Origin: an uncultured Ruminococcus sp.
GTDB lineage: Bacteria; Bacillota; Clostridia; Oscillospirales; Ruminococcaceae
Assembly (NCBI GenBank): GCA_947629455.1
Contig: CANRDT010000007.1
Span: 23,248-87,247 of the forward strand
Length of the DNA stretch: 64,000 nt
Direction of reading: 5' to 3'
A program made the position numbers and the translations under genes. The notes under the pieces are model-generated. The model saw nothing but the letters and a program-made list of their open reading frames with translations, had not been told where the DNA came from and ran no database searches. Positions 16,474 through 25,396 of the stretch are shown here, piece by piece. The first letter of the stretch is position 1, and each line of letters begins with the position of its first letter.

Positions 16474-17091
16474 ATGGTAAGAATCAAAACATTTCTGGTA
16501 ATAATGACACTTTTGCTGCTGTTTTTTACGATTACTTCCGCACCGGCAGCGGTGAAACTTTATACCGAAAAACCGAATGAATTAAGCAAGGTAAACAGCG
16601 GCGACATCGAAGAGGGCGAATACTATGAGGGCGACGTCGATCTTGTTATGGACGTTATCGCGGAAATGGAAACTACTCATAAATCACACGGTATAACTAC
16701 CTCAAAGGACGTTACACCCTATTATCTGGTAATGCTTAACGAAAGCTACGCGATAGTACACGTTTCAAATGACGATCTTATCGAACAGATGAACGATCTG
16801 ATGGACGATACTTGGGATTTTCTGGACGGAAATACCGAAGAACTGCCCAAGCCTATACATATCCAGACAAAGGCAGTCGAGACCGAATCCGAATTGCAGC
16901 CATATATCTACGACTATTTTGAAGAGGCAGGCTACTCCAAAGAAGAGTGCGACGACATCGTGGAAGATTCCGTTCTCCAGACTCAGGTGTATAAAAATGT
17001 GAAAAAAATTCCCCTTATAACCGGCGCAGCTTTTATCGTTCTCGCGGTTATTACTATTCTCGTGTTCGTTAAATCGGGCAGAAAATTCTGA
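16474..17091 (+). CDS. Two-helix membrane protein of unknown function
   Basis: A 205-residue protein with membrane helices at about residues 6-27 and 179-198 and an acidic exterior domain of about 150 residues between them. GGAGG precedes the ATG. The family is not recognised. It has its own consensus promoter and terminator, suggesting steady independent expression. Confidence 0.65.
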   Translation: MVRIKTFLVIMTLLLLFFTITSAPAAVKLYTEKPNELSKVNSGDIEEGEYYEGDVDLVMDVIAEMETTHKSHGITTSKDVTPYYLVMLNESYAIVHVSNDDLIEQMNDLMDDTWDFLDGNTEELPKPIHIQTKAVETESELQPYIYDYFEEAGYSKEECDDIVEDSVLQTQVYKNVKKIPLITGAAFIVLAVITILVFVKSGRKF

Positions 17092-17128
17092 CCTGTTTAA
17101 TATTGCATAAGATGAATATTTACTGGCT

Positions 17129-17166
17129 CGGGCAGATCTTTTTCATGGTCTGCCCGCGTTTGTTTA
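17129..17166 (+). terminator. Rho-independent terminator
   Basis: CGGGCAGA (17129-17136) pairs with TCTGCCCG (17149-17156), followed by a T-rich stretch. Confidence 0.75.
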
Positions 17167-17293
17167 CTATAAAATAATAAAATCTGAATATTATATAAAC
17201 TTTTCTCAGCGTCTTGAAAATTGTAAAATTCTGTGCTATAATACTTTGACAGCGAAAAATTAACCCCCCTAAGACGACTTCTTTTCGGGTACA

Positions 17294-17520
17294 ACCTTTT
17301 TTGGGGGAAACCCTTTTGAAAAAGGGTTATCCCCCAAGCCCCTTTCCTAAAACTTCCAGTGATTTTTTGCAATGGGCAACAGTACACTTGAAAAATCTTA
17401 GCGAACAGTGTTTAAAAAGTAATTAAAATATTTTATTGCCCATTGCAAAAAATAATTGAAAAGTCTTTGGAGGGGGGTCTGGGGGGCAGCCTTTCTTCAG
17501 AAAGGTGCCACCCAGAGAAG
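17294..17520. repeat. Palindromic element family 1, copy 5
   Basis: Nearly identical to the element at 15396-15627, in the same orientation, including the inner arms TTTTTTGCAATGGGCAA/TTGCCCATTGCAAAAAA and the loop. It ends about 60 bases before the GH113-like gene. Confidence 0.85.
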
Positions 17521-17581
17521 GGTCGTAACTGAAAGAAGTCAGTTTTGGGGCAGGTTATTACAAGTAAAGGAGTATCAGGGA

Positions 17582-18547
17582 ATGGACGGAAGATTATTTT
17601 GCAAAGGTTACACCTGGGGATTTTTCTCAGGTTCGGGAGCATTTACGACAGAAGCGGCGGAGCGTTCCATGGAGCGGCTTGCGTCGGACGGTTTAGACTG
17701 GATATGCATACCTGTAAATTGTTTTCAGGAGAATTTTTATTCTCTGAATATTTTTTCGCTTTTCGGCAGGACACAGACGGACGCGGAGGTCGAATTTGCG
17801 GTAAAGAAAGCGAAATCGCTTGGCTTGAAAGTATGTTTAAAGCCGATGGTAGACTGTCTTGATCATTCATGGCGTGCGAGGATAAATTTCCCGACTGAAA
17901 CTCCGTATTACTGGGACAAATGGTTTGACAGCTATACTGCGTTTATGCTGCGTTACGCGCGTATGGCGCAGGAACTTGGCTGTGAAATGCTTTGCACGGG
18001 CTGCGAAATGGCGGGAATGGACAGTCAGTCGGAGCGCTGCCGCAGGCTGATCTCGCAAGTGCGCGAAGTCTATTCGGGTATCATTATGCACAACATCAAT
18101 CACGGCGACGAGCAGGCTGTAGACTGGCTGGGAGAGGTCGATATTATCGGCATTTCCGCGTATTATCCTGTAGGGCTTGGGGGACTTGGTCTTGAGGATA
18201 TGAAAAAGAGCTGGGGAAGATACATAGCCGATCTTGAAAAATGCCACCAACGGTTTGGCAAGCCGATAATGTTTGCGGAGATAGGCATACGCAACGAGCA
18301 GGGCTGTTCGCGTTATCCGTGGGATTTCCATTACCGTATGGAACTGCCGGACGATCAGCAGGAGCAGGCAGATTTCTACGAGTCCGCAATGTGGGCGACG
18401 TGGGATAAACCGTGGTTTGCAGGATATTTCTGGTGGGACTGGAAAGCGAAACTGCCTCCCGAGGAGAAAGCCGCCGAAAACCGCGACTTCACCGTATACG
18501 GAAAGCTTGCGGAGAAAGTACTCAGAAAATGGTACAAAGGGGAATAG
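17582..18547 (+). CDS. GH113-like glycoside hydrolase (beta-mannan type)
   Basis: A 321-residue TIM-barrel glycosidase. The likely acid/base is E142 in TGCEMAG and the nucleophile E233 in FAEIGIRN, both in the spacing and context of GH113 beta-mannanases. The start is taken at ATG 17582 (MDGRLFCKGY) after AAAGGAG; a longer frame reaching into the repeat has no support. There is no signal peptide, so it should act on imported manno-oligosaccharides in the cytosol. The next gene, a MATE exporter, starts 36 bases later and may be co-transcribed. The substrate is inferred from the family. Confidence 0.82.
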   Translation: MDGRLFCKGYTWGFFSGSGAFTTEAAERSMERLASDGLDWICIPVNCFQENFYSLNIFSLFGRTQTDAEVEFAVKKAKSLGLKVCLKPMVDCLDHSWRARINFPTETPYYWDKWFDSYTAFMLRYARMAQELGCEMLCTGCEMAGMDSQSERCRRLISQVREVYSGIIMHNINHGDEQAVDWLGEVDIIGISAYYPVGLGGLGLEDMKKSWGRYIADLEKCHQRFGKPIMFAEIGIRNEQGCSRYPWDFHYRMELPDDQQEQADFYESAMWATWDKPWFAGYFWWDWKAKLPPEEKAAENRDFTVYGKLAEKVLRKWYKGE

Positions 18548-18583
18548 AAACCGCATTTTTTAAAATATTCGAGGTGGATACAT

Positions 18584-19948
18584 ATGGTTCGTGATATGAC
18601 GAACGGCAAACCGCTGCGGCTGATACTTTCATTCTGTATACCTATGATATTTGGCAATATTTTCCAGCAGCTGTACAGTATGGTGGATTCGATCGTTGTC
18701 GGAAGATATGTCGGAGTCAATGCGCTTGCGGCGGTCGGCTCGGTCGGTTCGGTATGTTTTCTGGTAATAGGATTCGCGACGGGCATATGCAGCGGATTTG
18801 CAATACCGGTCGCGCAGTGTTTCGGCGCGTCGGATCATTCAAGAATGCGCAGGTATGTAGCCAATGCTATATATTTATGCGTGATATTCGCGGTACTCAT
18901 CACCGCGGCTACAACCCTTTCCGCAAAACAGCTGCTCAGGCTTATGAATACCCCCGACGACATAATGAAAGACGCCTATACCTACATAATAATAACCCTT
19001 GCAGGTATACCGGTAACTATATTTTATAATATCCTCGCGGCTATGCTCAGGGCGCTCGGCGACAGCAAGACGCCTTTGAAGTATCTTATAATCGCGTCGG
19101 CGCTGAATATCGCGCTCGATCTGGCGTTTGTGATATTTTTCAATATGGGCGTTGCCGGCGTTGCCATCGCGACCGTTATCGCACAGCTTATTTCAGGGCT
19201 GATGTGCTTTTCATATATGCACAGAAATCTTGATCTGCTTTTCTTTCAGGAGGGCGAAATGAAGTGGGATACTTCATATGCGCTGCGGCTCATCAACGTC
19301 GGACTGCCTATGGCGCTGCAATTCTCTATAACGGCTATCGGCTCGATAATACTGCAAAGAGCGGTAAATTCGCTCGGTTCGGCTCTCGTCGCGGTGACGA
19401 CCGCCGCAAGTAAAGTACAAATGCTGGTAACGCAGCCAATGGAAACACTCGGCGTTACAATGGCGACATACGGCGGACAAAACCTCGGCGCACAGCGCAG
19501 CGACAGAATAGTCCGCGGCGTAAAACAAAGCATAGCCGTGCAAATGCTCTACTGTATCGCCGTGGCAACGATCATTCACTTCTTCGGCGTCTATATCTGC
19601 TACCTGTTTATTGATTCCTCCGAAACGGAAATACTCTCAAATGCCGCGAAATTTTTGAGAATACAGTCGCTTTTCTACCCCGTGCTCGGAATATTGTTTA
19701 TCTTCCGTAATCTCCTGCAGGGACTCGGATACAGCTTTATTACTATGCTCGCAGGCGTTACCGAACTCGTCGCGCGCGCAGTCGTCGCTTTCGGTTTTGT
19801 CGGTAAATACGGCTTCGCAGCAGTCTGCTACGCCTCGCCCGTCGCTTGGGCTTCCGCCGCTCTAATGCTTACTGTACTCTATTTTATGAAAATTCAACTC
19901 GTTCTTAAAAAATATCCTTACGATAAAAATAATCCACTTCCTGATTGA
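18584..19948 (+). CDS. MATE-family efflux transporter
   Basis: A 454-residue membrane protein with about 12 helices arranged as two six-helix halves. The N-terminus (PLRLILSFCIPMIFGNIFQQ) and the second-half segment LINVGLPMALQFSITAIGS are typical of multidrug/Na+ or H+ antiporters of the MATE family. CGAGGTGG lies 6-8 bases before the ATG. The substrate is unknown. It ends before a long repeat-filled convergent region. Confidence 0.9.
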   Translation: MVRDMTNGKPLRLILSFCIPMIFGNIFQQLYSMVDSIVVGRYVGVNALAAVGSVGSVCFLVIGFATGICSGFAIPVAQCFGASDHSRMRRYVANAIYLCVIFAVLITAATTLSAKQLLRLMNTPDDIMKDAYTYIIITLAGIPVTIFYNILAAMLRALGDSKTPLKYLIIASALNIALDLAFVIFFNMGVAGVAIATVIAQLISGLMCFSYMHRNLDLLFFQEGEMKWDTSYALRLINVGLPMALQFSITAIGSIILQRAVNSLGSALVAVTTAASKVQMLVTQPMETLGVTMATYGGQNLGAQRSDRIVRGVKQSIAVQMLYCIAVATIIHFFGVYICYLFIDSSETEILSNAAKFLRIQSLFYPVLGILFIFRNLLQGLGYSFITMLAGVTELVARAVVAFGFVGKYGFAAVCYASPVAWASAALMLTVLYFMKIQLVLKKYPYDKNNPLPD

Positions 19949-19954
19949 TTCTCA

Positions 19955-20400
19955 CTTTTTTGGGGTGTATACCTTCCCTTTTCGGGGGAAAACCCGTTTA
20001 GAAGTAAGTGGTAAGAGGTCAGAGGTAAGAGTTGGTCATTGTGACTTTTGCGCGGCAATAAACTTTAATAATCTGAGGGAAAGAAATTTCCGGTTTTTCT
20101 TTTGCAACGCAAAAGAAAAATTGCCGACCGCATAATGTCGGCAAAGGAAATTTTCTTTCAGCCCAAATGCGCAGCAGCGCGGCGCATTTGGGGTTGACCC
20201 CCCTTCCTAAAACTTTCAATGATTTTTGCGATGGACGGCAAAGTCTTTGAAATGCGTATCAAACAAAATTCACAATGCTTAAAAAATTGCACCGTCCATC
20301 GCAAAAATGACTAAAGCTTTGAGAAGAGATTCAGAAAACAGCTCTTTCCAAGAAGATTCCTCCCAAAGAGGGGAAAGATACACCTCAAAAAAAATAACAA
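19955..20400. repeat. Family 1 element (copy 6) interrupted by another repeat
   Basis: The outer end (CTTCCCTTTTCGGGGGAAAA) is intact to 19995. Then about 200 bases of unrelated sequence (about 19996-20199) replace the usual hairpin. The element resumes at TTCCTAAAACTTTCAATG with inner arms GCGATGGACGG and CCGTCCATCGC. The insert begins with the TAAG-rich tract of family 2 (AGAAGTAAGTGGTAAGAGG) and ends with a stem-loop, CCAAATGCGC...GCGCATTTGG. The equivalent element at 37320-37560 lacks the insert. Confidence 0.75.
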
Positions 20401-20454
20401 ACCCGGAAAGAAAATTCTTGCCGGGTTTTTTGATGTGATCTTACTTTTACTGTG

Positions 20455-20695
20455 GTGAGCCTTTGTCGGGACTTTTTTGAAAAATGTTTTTCCTCTGAAC
20501 TTCCCTCACCGAGGGATTCTGACCATTTTTTGCGAGGGGTAATAGAACCGATAAAAGCTATTTCTTAACGTGCTGATTAATCTTCACGCGAACATTGCCC
20601 CTCGCAAAAAATCATCAAAAGTCTTTGTAAGGGGGTTCGGGGGAGAAACTTTCTTCAGAAAGTTTTCCCCCGAAAAAAGCTCCCCACGGTGAAAG
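20455..20695. repeat. Palindromic element family 1, copy 7
   Basis: Inner arms TTTTTTGCGAGGGGTAAT and ATTGCCCCTCGCAAAAAA are complementary with one T-G pair. The right-hand hairpin is AAACTTTCTTCAGAAAGTTT inside a G/C-run clamp. It is nearly identical to the copy at 37620-37860. A separate terminator-like hairpin (AACCCGGAAAG...GCCGGGTTTTTT, about 20400-20433) lies between it and copy 6. Confidence 0.85.
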
Positions 20696-20700
20696 TTTGT

Positions 20701-22548
20701 TTATGATCTGAGCGTTCGCATTGCATTAAGGACGGCGATTATCATAACGCCGACATCGGCGAAGACTGCCGCCCACATATCGGCGGCACCGAGTGCGCCG
20801 AGGAGTAAGATAAGAGCTTTTACAGCAAGTGCGAAAACAATATTCTGGCGGACTATACGGAGCGTTTTCCTTGCTATACCGATAGCGGCAGGGATCTTTG
20901 CGGGATCGTCGTCCATAAGCACAATATCCGCCGCCTCTATTGCCGCGTCCGAGCCCATTGCGCCCATTGCGATACCGACATCTGCTCGTGAGAGGACAGG
21001 TGCGTCGTTAATGCCGTCGCCGACGAATACAAGACTTCCCTTTTGATTTTCAGCGGAGCGTTCATCAAGCAGCAGCTCGACCTTTTGCACTTTGTCGGAC
21101 GGCAAAAGCTGAGTATACGCCTCGCTTATCCCAAGCTGTTCTGCCGTGTGTTTTCCCGATATATCGGAATCTCCGGTAAGCATTACCACGCGCCTTACGC
21201 CTTTTTCGCGCAGAGCGTTAATTGCCTGTGCGGAGTGTTCCTTTACCTCGTCCGAAATAACGAGCCTGCCGCAGTATCTGCCGTCCACCGCTATGTGTAC
21301 CACTGTTCCCGGATCGCCCGCGTCATCTGCGGACGCTCCGACCTCACGCATAAGCCTTATATTTCCGGCTGCGATAGTTTTTCCGCCCACGACGCAGATC
21401 ATTCCCTTGCCGGATATTTCCTTATTTTCCGAAATGTACTGACGATCGGGAGCTTTTCCGTATGCATTCAATATAGAAACGGCGATAGGGTGTACCGAGT
21501 AACATTCCGCATAAGCCGCCGCCGCAAGAAGATCCTCTTCCGAAAGTCCCTCCGGACAGATCTTCGTCACCTTAAAAACTCCCTTTGTAAGAGTTCCCGT
21601 CTTGTCGAATACCACGGTATTTGTCACTGCGAGAGCCTCGAGATAGTTGCCGCCCTTTACGAGTATGCCCTTGCGGCTTGCCGCGCCGATACCTCCGAAA
21701 AAGCTGAGCGGTACGGATATAACGAGCGCGCAGGGACAAGAGATAACGAGAAAGACGAGCGCGCGGTGCAGCCAGTGTACCCAGCCGCCCGAAATAAGCG
21801 GAGGGATAACCGCAAGCAGCACTGCCGAAACGACCACGGCAGGGGTGTAGTACGCCGCGAAACGGGAAATGAAGTTTTCGGTCTTTGCTTTCTTGGCGGA
21901 GGAATTTTCCACAAGATCGAGTATTTTTGAAACCGTGGATTCGCCGAACGGCTTGGTAACCTTTATCCTGAGCAGACCGGACATATTTATGCAGCCGCTC
22001 ACAACGTCCGAACCCGAGCTGACCTCGCGCGGCAGACTTTCACCGGTAAGCGCGGCGGTATCGAGAGAAGAAACGCCCTCTTCGACAATGCCGTCAAGCG
22101 GTATCTTTTCGCCCGGGCGGACGATGATGACATCTCCCACGGCGACCTGTTCGGGATCGACCTCGACTACCTGACCGTCCCTTTCGATATTGGCGTGATC
22201 GGGACGTATATCCATAAGCTCGGCGATAGAACGTCTTGACTTGCCGACAGCGCAGCTCTGGAAAAGCTCGCCCGTCTGATAGAAAAGCATTACGGCGGCA
22301 GCCTCGGTATATTCCCCCGTGCAGAACGCTCCCACGGTAGCGATCGCCATAAGAAAGTTCTCGTCAAATACCTGCCCGTGCGCGATGTTGCGCACTGCTT
22401 TCCACAAAACGTCCCAGCCGACAACGGCATACGGAACGATATATGCAGCCAGTTTCACCCAGCCTTTGAGCGGCAGCAGGGATACAGCTATAAGCAGGAT
22501 AAGCGCGGCGATTATCCTGACGAGAGTTTTTTTCTGTTTTGAAGTCAT
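20701..22548 (-). CDS. Zn2+/Cd2+/Pb2+-exporting P1B-type ATPase
   Basis: A 615-residue heavy-metal P-type ATPase. It has the actuator motif TGES, the transmembrane metal site SCPC, the phosphorylation motif DKTGTLT, the HP dipeptide in YSVHPIAV and the hinge GDGINDAPV. The C-terminal helix has an aspartate in FADVGVMII, as in ZntA/CadA zinc-type pumps. The N-terminal metal-binding domain is not fused but encoded by the separate gene just upstream. It exports divalent soft metals from the cytosol. It is last in the ArsR-HMA-ATPase operon. Confidence 0.95.
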   Translation of the reverse strand: MTSKQKKTLVRIIAALILLIAVSLLPLKGWVKLAAYIVPYAVVGWDVLWKAVRNIAHGQVFDENFLMAIATVGAFCTGEYTEAAAVMLFYQTGELFQSCAVGKSRRSIAELMDIRPDHANIERDGQVVEVDPEQVAVGDVIIVRPGEKIPLDGIVEEGVSSLDTAALTGESLPREVSSGSDVVSGCINMSGLLRIKVTKPFGESTVSKILDLVENSSAKKAKTENFISRFAAYYTPAVVVSAVLLAVIPPLISGGWVHWLHRALVFLVISCPCALVISVPLSFFGGIGAASRKGILVKGGNYLEALAVTNTVVFDKTGTLTKGVFKVTKICPEGLSEEDLLAAAAYAECYSVHPIAVSILNAYGKAPDRQYISENKEISGKGMICVVGGKTIAAGNIRLMREVGASADDAGDPGTVVHIAVDGRYCGRLVISDEVKEHSAQAINALREKGVRRVVMLTGDSDISGKHTAEQLGISEAYTQLLPSDKVQKVELLLDERSAENQKGSLVFVGDGINDAPVLSRADVGIAMGAMGSDAAIEAADIVLMDDDPAKIPAAIGIARKTLRIVRQNIVFALAVKALILLLGALGAADMWAAVFADVGVMIIAVLNAMRTLRS

Positions 22549-22579
22549 ACAAATCAGTTCCTTTGAACGTGTAATAATG

Positions 22580-22801
22580 TCAGCCGATAATTATGCGGCA
22601 GTCGGGTTCTACCTTGCGGCAGACTTTTTTAACCTTTTTGAGAATGTCGTCAAAAGCTTCGTCAGCCGCGTCAAGAGTAAGCTTTTGCGTCAGAAAGTTT
22701 ACCGAGCAGTCGTTTACTCCGTCAAGAGCCTTGATATTCTTTTCCATTTTTGCGGCGCAGTTGGCGCAGTCAAGATCTTCGAGCCTGTAAGTTTTTTTCA
22801 T
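22580..22801 (-). CDS. Stand-alone HMA metal-binding protein
   Basis: A 73-residue heavy-metal-associated domain with DCANCAAKME at residues 10-19. The aspartate before CxxC is typical of Zn/Cd/Pb-type domains of ZntA. It has a ferredoxin-like fold and no other domain. It probably delivers metal to, or senses metal for, the ATPase 31 bases downstream, replacing the domain usually fused to the pump. Confidence 0.9.
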   Translation of the reverse strand: MKKTYRLEDLDCANCAAKMEKNIKALDGVNDCSVNFLTQKLTLDAADEAFDDILKKVKKVCRKVEPDCRIIIG

Positions 22802-22838
22802 AAGATCATTTCCTTTCGATTTTATATATTTTGTATCG

Positions 22839-23186
22839 TCATTCCTCGACGTGTTCCATACCCTTTTCTATGATCGACCTGACGTGATCGTCCGAGAGGG
22901 AATAATATACCACCTTACCTTCGCGGCGGAATCTTACCAGTTTATTGTTTTTCAGCACTCTTAACTGATGAGAGCAGGCGGTCTGGGTAAGTCCGAGCAG
23001 CTGCGCCAGATCGCCGACGCACAATTCCGATTCGAGCAGCGCGTAGAGTATGCGTATCCTTGTGGTATCGCCGAATACCTTGAAAAACTCGGCAAGATCG
23101 TAAAGCGTTTCCTCCGGCGGCATATCGAGCGTCACCTTTTCGATAAGTTCGCTGTGAACGCAGCATTCGTCTGCAATATTTTCCAT
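22839..23186 (-). CDS. ArsR/SmtB-family metal-responsive repressor
   Basis: A 115-residue winged-helix repressor. Near the alpha-3 position it has ELCVGDL (residues 54-60), and the C-terminal helix has SDDHVRSIIEKGMEHVEE, the Asp/His/His/Glu pattern of the alpha-5 zinc site of SmtB/CzrA. An N-terminal ECCVH adds possible thiol ligands as in CadC. It represses its own operon until Zn or Cd binds. An operator of the expected shape overlaps its promoter at 23242-23261. Confidence 0.93.
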   Translation of the reverse strand: MENIADECCVHSELIEKVTLDMPPEETLYDLAEFFKVFGDTTRIRILYALLESELCVGDLAQLLGLTQTACSHQLRVLKNNKLVRFRREGKVVYYSLSDDHVRSIIEKGMEHVEE

Positions 23187-23241
23187 TTTCAGACCTCCTG
23201 TTTTTATTATATGTAAGATTTTATCTGTTGTTCATAATATC

Positions 23242-23288
23242 ATTTGAACATCTATTCATATGATAACATACTTTTCTGCGTTTGTCAA
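23242..23288 (-). promoter_or_regulatory. ArsR-type operator and promoter of the metal efflux operon
   Basis: On the minus strand TTGACA (23283-23288) and TATCAT (23260-23265) are 17 bases apart. The palindromic ATTTGAACATCTATTCATAT (23242-23261) abuts and overlaps the -10. It is an almost perfect 12-2-12 SmtB/ArsR operator, so repressor binding would block the polymerase. Confidence 0.88.
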
Positions 23289-23403
23289 CAGGTAAAGTGA
23301 AAAAAATAAAAAAAATCCCCCGCCAATGGCGAGGATACAATTTTTAGAGGTAAGACCATTTCCGCAGATCGATTTCACGCTCCGCAGTTTGGTTGATAAG
23401 TAG

Positions 23404-23655
23404 GGGGCAAATTAAAAAGGTTTTCGGTCAAGCCTTTTCCTTAAAAAGGCTTGCAGGGTCAAGGGACAGCGTCCCTTGTCGCCGTCCGCAGACGGCGAAA
23501 GCCCCTGCCGTTTGCGCTCCGCAAGGGGTGAATTTCAAAACAGTCCGGTGGACTGTTTTGAAAGAGGGGACGACCTGTAAGAGAGGGCGTCCCCTAAGTT
23601 TGATTGTCATCGAGTTGTTCTCCGCCGCTTGCGGCGGAGAGTATTCACATTTGCC
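23404..23655. repeat. Interspersed repeat family 3, copy 1
   Basis: Non-coding. It contains AAAAAGGTTTTCGGTCAAGC, a palindromic GCCGTCCGCAGACGGC block, the perfect palindrome AACAGTCCGGTGGACTGTT with flanks, a GGGGACGACC...GGGCGTCCCC stem, and TCCGCCGCTTGCGGCGGA. The whole unit recurs inverted at 35160-35400. Confidence 0.75.
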
Positions 23656-23692
23656 AACATTATGCGGTGGTAAATTTTCTTTCTTACGATCA

Positions 23693-24034
23693 TCAAAGCA
23701 TTGTTTCTTTAAGCATAGCTGCAAACATATCGTCAAGTGTTTTAAAATCAGTGGGAAAAAATTGATCTCCGTCATCGTTGTCACCCGGTGATTCATATGA
23801 CATTACTATGCTGCTCTCTGTAGCCCACCTTAATATCACAAGTTCCATTGTTGTATCGTGCGGCAAATTAAAATATAGTTTGCCGTTTTTATAGAAATAA
23901 CTGTAATATTCCTTAAACTTTTCCTCAAGCAGCTTTTTAACTGTCCTGATACTGTCCTCCGCCGACAGCAGTTCCGTCCAGTTTGCAGTGACTTGATCCA
24001 TTCTTTCCATTTGCGATCTTCTATCAAGTTCCAA
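23693..24034 (-). CDS. Hypothetical small protein
   Basis: About 113 residues, with no family recognised. AAGGGAG on the minus strand points to a TTG start at 24034; an ATG 18 bases further up (24052) would overlap that site. It is soluble and amphipathic, with a helical N-terminal half and an acidic YESPGDNDDGDQ loop. It sits between two repeats downstream of rplL and may be expressed alone. Confidence 0.5.
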   Translation of the reverse strand: MELDRRSQMERMDQVTANWTELLSAEDSIRTVKKLLEEKFKEYYSYFYKNGKLYFNLPHDTTMELVILRWATESSIVMSYESPGDNDDGDQFFPTDFKTLDDMFAAMLKETML

Positions 24035-24077
24035 TATAATGACTCCCTTCATCTCAAATCTTTTCTCCGCAAAAAAG

Positions 24078-24122
24078 CCGCAATGACCAACTCTTACCTC
24101 TTACCCCTTACTTCTTACCTCT
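24078..24122. repeat. Repeat family 2 tract
   Basis: AATGACCAACTC followed by steps of TTACCTCTTACCCCTTACTT. It matches the inverted tract at 19997-20060 and those at 3069 and 45015. Confidence 0.65.
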
Positions 24123-24153
24123 AAAAAAGTCCGCCCCGTAAAATACGGAGCGG
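24123..24153 (-). terminator. Terminator of rplJ-rplL
   Basis: CCGCCCCGTA and TACGGAGCGG form a stem with one mismatch. On the minus strand it is followed by ACTTTTTT. Confidence 0.75.
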
Positions 24154-24191
24154 AAAAGGTTTTATTATGAAAGAAAAACTTATTATTTAAG

Positions 24192-24563
24192 TTATTTAAG
24201 TTCAACGGTTGCGCCGGCAGCCTCAAGCTTTGTCTTGAGCTCCTCAGCGTCAGCCTTGGAAACGCCTTCCTTGATAGCCTTGGGAGCGCCTTCAACAAGC
24301 TCCTTGGACTCCTTCAGACCAAGACCGGTGATCTCCTTGACAGCCTTGATAACAGCCATCTTAGCATCGCCGAAGGAAGCGAGAATAACGTCGAACTCGG
24401 TCTTTTCCTCAGCAGCGGCAGCACCTGCGCCGGCAGCCGGAGCAGCGGCAATAGCAGCTGTAACGCCGAATTCCTCCTGGATAGCCTCAACAAGCTCGGA
24501 AAGCTCGAGAACGGAAAGTGTCTTGATATCTTCTACAAATTTAAGAATTTTCTCAGATGCCAT
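24192..24563 (-). CDS. rplL: Ribosomal protein bL12 (L7/L12)
   Basis: A 123-residue stalk protein of the 50S subunit. The N-terminal dimer domain ([20 protein letters not shown]) is followed by an Ala-rich hinge and the C-terminal factor-binding domain (EKTEFDVIL...[15 protein letters not shown]...). The length is normal. It recruits translation GTPases. It forms a two-gene operon with rplJ under the L10 leader. Confidence 0.98.
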   Translation of the reverse strand: MASEKILKFVEDIKTLSVLELSELVEAIQEEFGVTAAIAAAPAAGAGAAAAEEKTEFDVILASFGDAKMAVIKAVKEITGLGLKESKELVEGAPKAIKEGVSKADAEELKTKLEAAGATVELK

Positions 24564-24669
24564 GATAATTTACTCCTTTTCAATATTTTGACGTCACGGA
24601 ACTCAGCCCGTGCGAATGATCGCCGCAGTCACGCGGCATTATGCGGTGTTTTCCCGACAAATCGGAAGA

Positions 24670-25179
24670 TCACGCCGCGCCGTTTTCCTTGTCCACAACA
24701 GCCTGGAGAGTTGCGGCAAGCTTCTGGATAGGTCCCTGGAGAGAACCGACGAGCTGTGCAAGCAGTACGTCCCTCGACGGTATCTTGGAAAGAGCCTTTA
24801 CTCCTGCCTCATTATAGAGATCCTTGCCGATAAATCCTGCTTTGAGGAAAAACCTTTCATCATTGCAGCCCTCGGAGAATTTTCCAAGGATCCTTGCGGG
24901 AGCGGTCTGGTCGTCGTTGGAAAGCGCGATAGCGGTAGTGCCCTCGAGTACCTTTGTAAGCTCGCTCAGACCTGCGTTTTCCATAGCAAAGCGCAGCATG
25001 GTGTTCTTCTCTACAAAATAATTCACGCCTGCCTCGCGCAGCTCCTTACGCAGCTTGGTATCCTCTTCAACAGTGATACCTCTGTAGTCTACCAGCACGC
25101 CTGCGGCTGCATTGTTGAGCAGCTCGGTGAGCTTGGCTACCTTTTCCTGCTTTTCGCTGAGAATCTTTTCACTTGGCAT
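24670..25179 (-). CDS. rplJ: Ribosomal protein uL10
   Basis: A 169-residue protein that anchors L7/L12 dimers to 23S rRNA. The start MPSEKILSEK at 25179 follows AGAGGTG; an in-frame extension to 25257 lies in the leader and is not supported. Family segments DYRGITVEEDTKLRKELREAG and LEGTTAIALS are present. The nusG/rplKA and rpoBC genes that usually surround rplJL are absent here. Confidence 0.97.
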   Translation of the reverse strand: MPSEKILSEKQEKVAKLTELLNNAAAGVLVDYRGITVEEDTKLRKELREAGVNYFVEKNTMLRFAMENAGLSELTKVLEGTTAIALSNDDQTAPARILGKFSEGCNDERFFLKAGFIGKDLYNEAGVKALSKIPSRDVLLAQLVGSLQGPIQKLAATLQAVVDKENGAA

Positions 25180-25224
25180 AATATTTTCACCTCTTTGATC
25201 GTGCCTTTGCACGGTAATGCGCAA

Positions 25225-25361
25225 CGCATCAAAAAAGTCCTCCTGCCGTAAAGACAAAAGGACGGTATAAGCAAAACAAACATTGACAAATTGTTTTTGC
25301 TATCCTTCTCCTCGGTCGGACTTCCGCATTTTGCCGCCGACTGTCTTTAGATACGAATGCA
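25225..25361 (-). promoter_or_regulatory. L10 (rplJL) autoregulatory leader
   Basis: On the minus strand the leader contains an L10-binding-type kink-turn region (AGTCCGACCGAGGAGAAGGA). An attenuator hairpin follows (GTCCT...AGGAC followed by TTTTTT, about 25235-25265) just before the rplJ ribosome binding site. Excess L10 or L10-L12 complex would favour termination. This matches the L10 leaders of Firmicutes. Confidence 0.8.
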
Positions 25362-25367
25362 ATAATT

Positions 25368-25396
25368 ATTATAACAAATTTTTCTGCACTTGTCAA
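25368..25396 (-). promoter_or_regulatory. Promoter of rplJL
   Basis: Minus-strand TTGACA (25391-25396) and TATAAT (25368-25373), 17 bases apart. Confidence 0.85.

Noticed and set aside
20701..23300. Metal-efflux operon as a recently acquired mobile element
   Set aside because: No transposase, integrase or attachment sites are visible, and base composition resembles the surroundings; the nearby repeats occur throughout the window.
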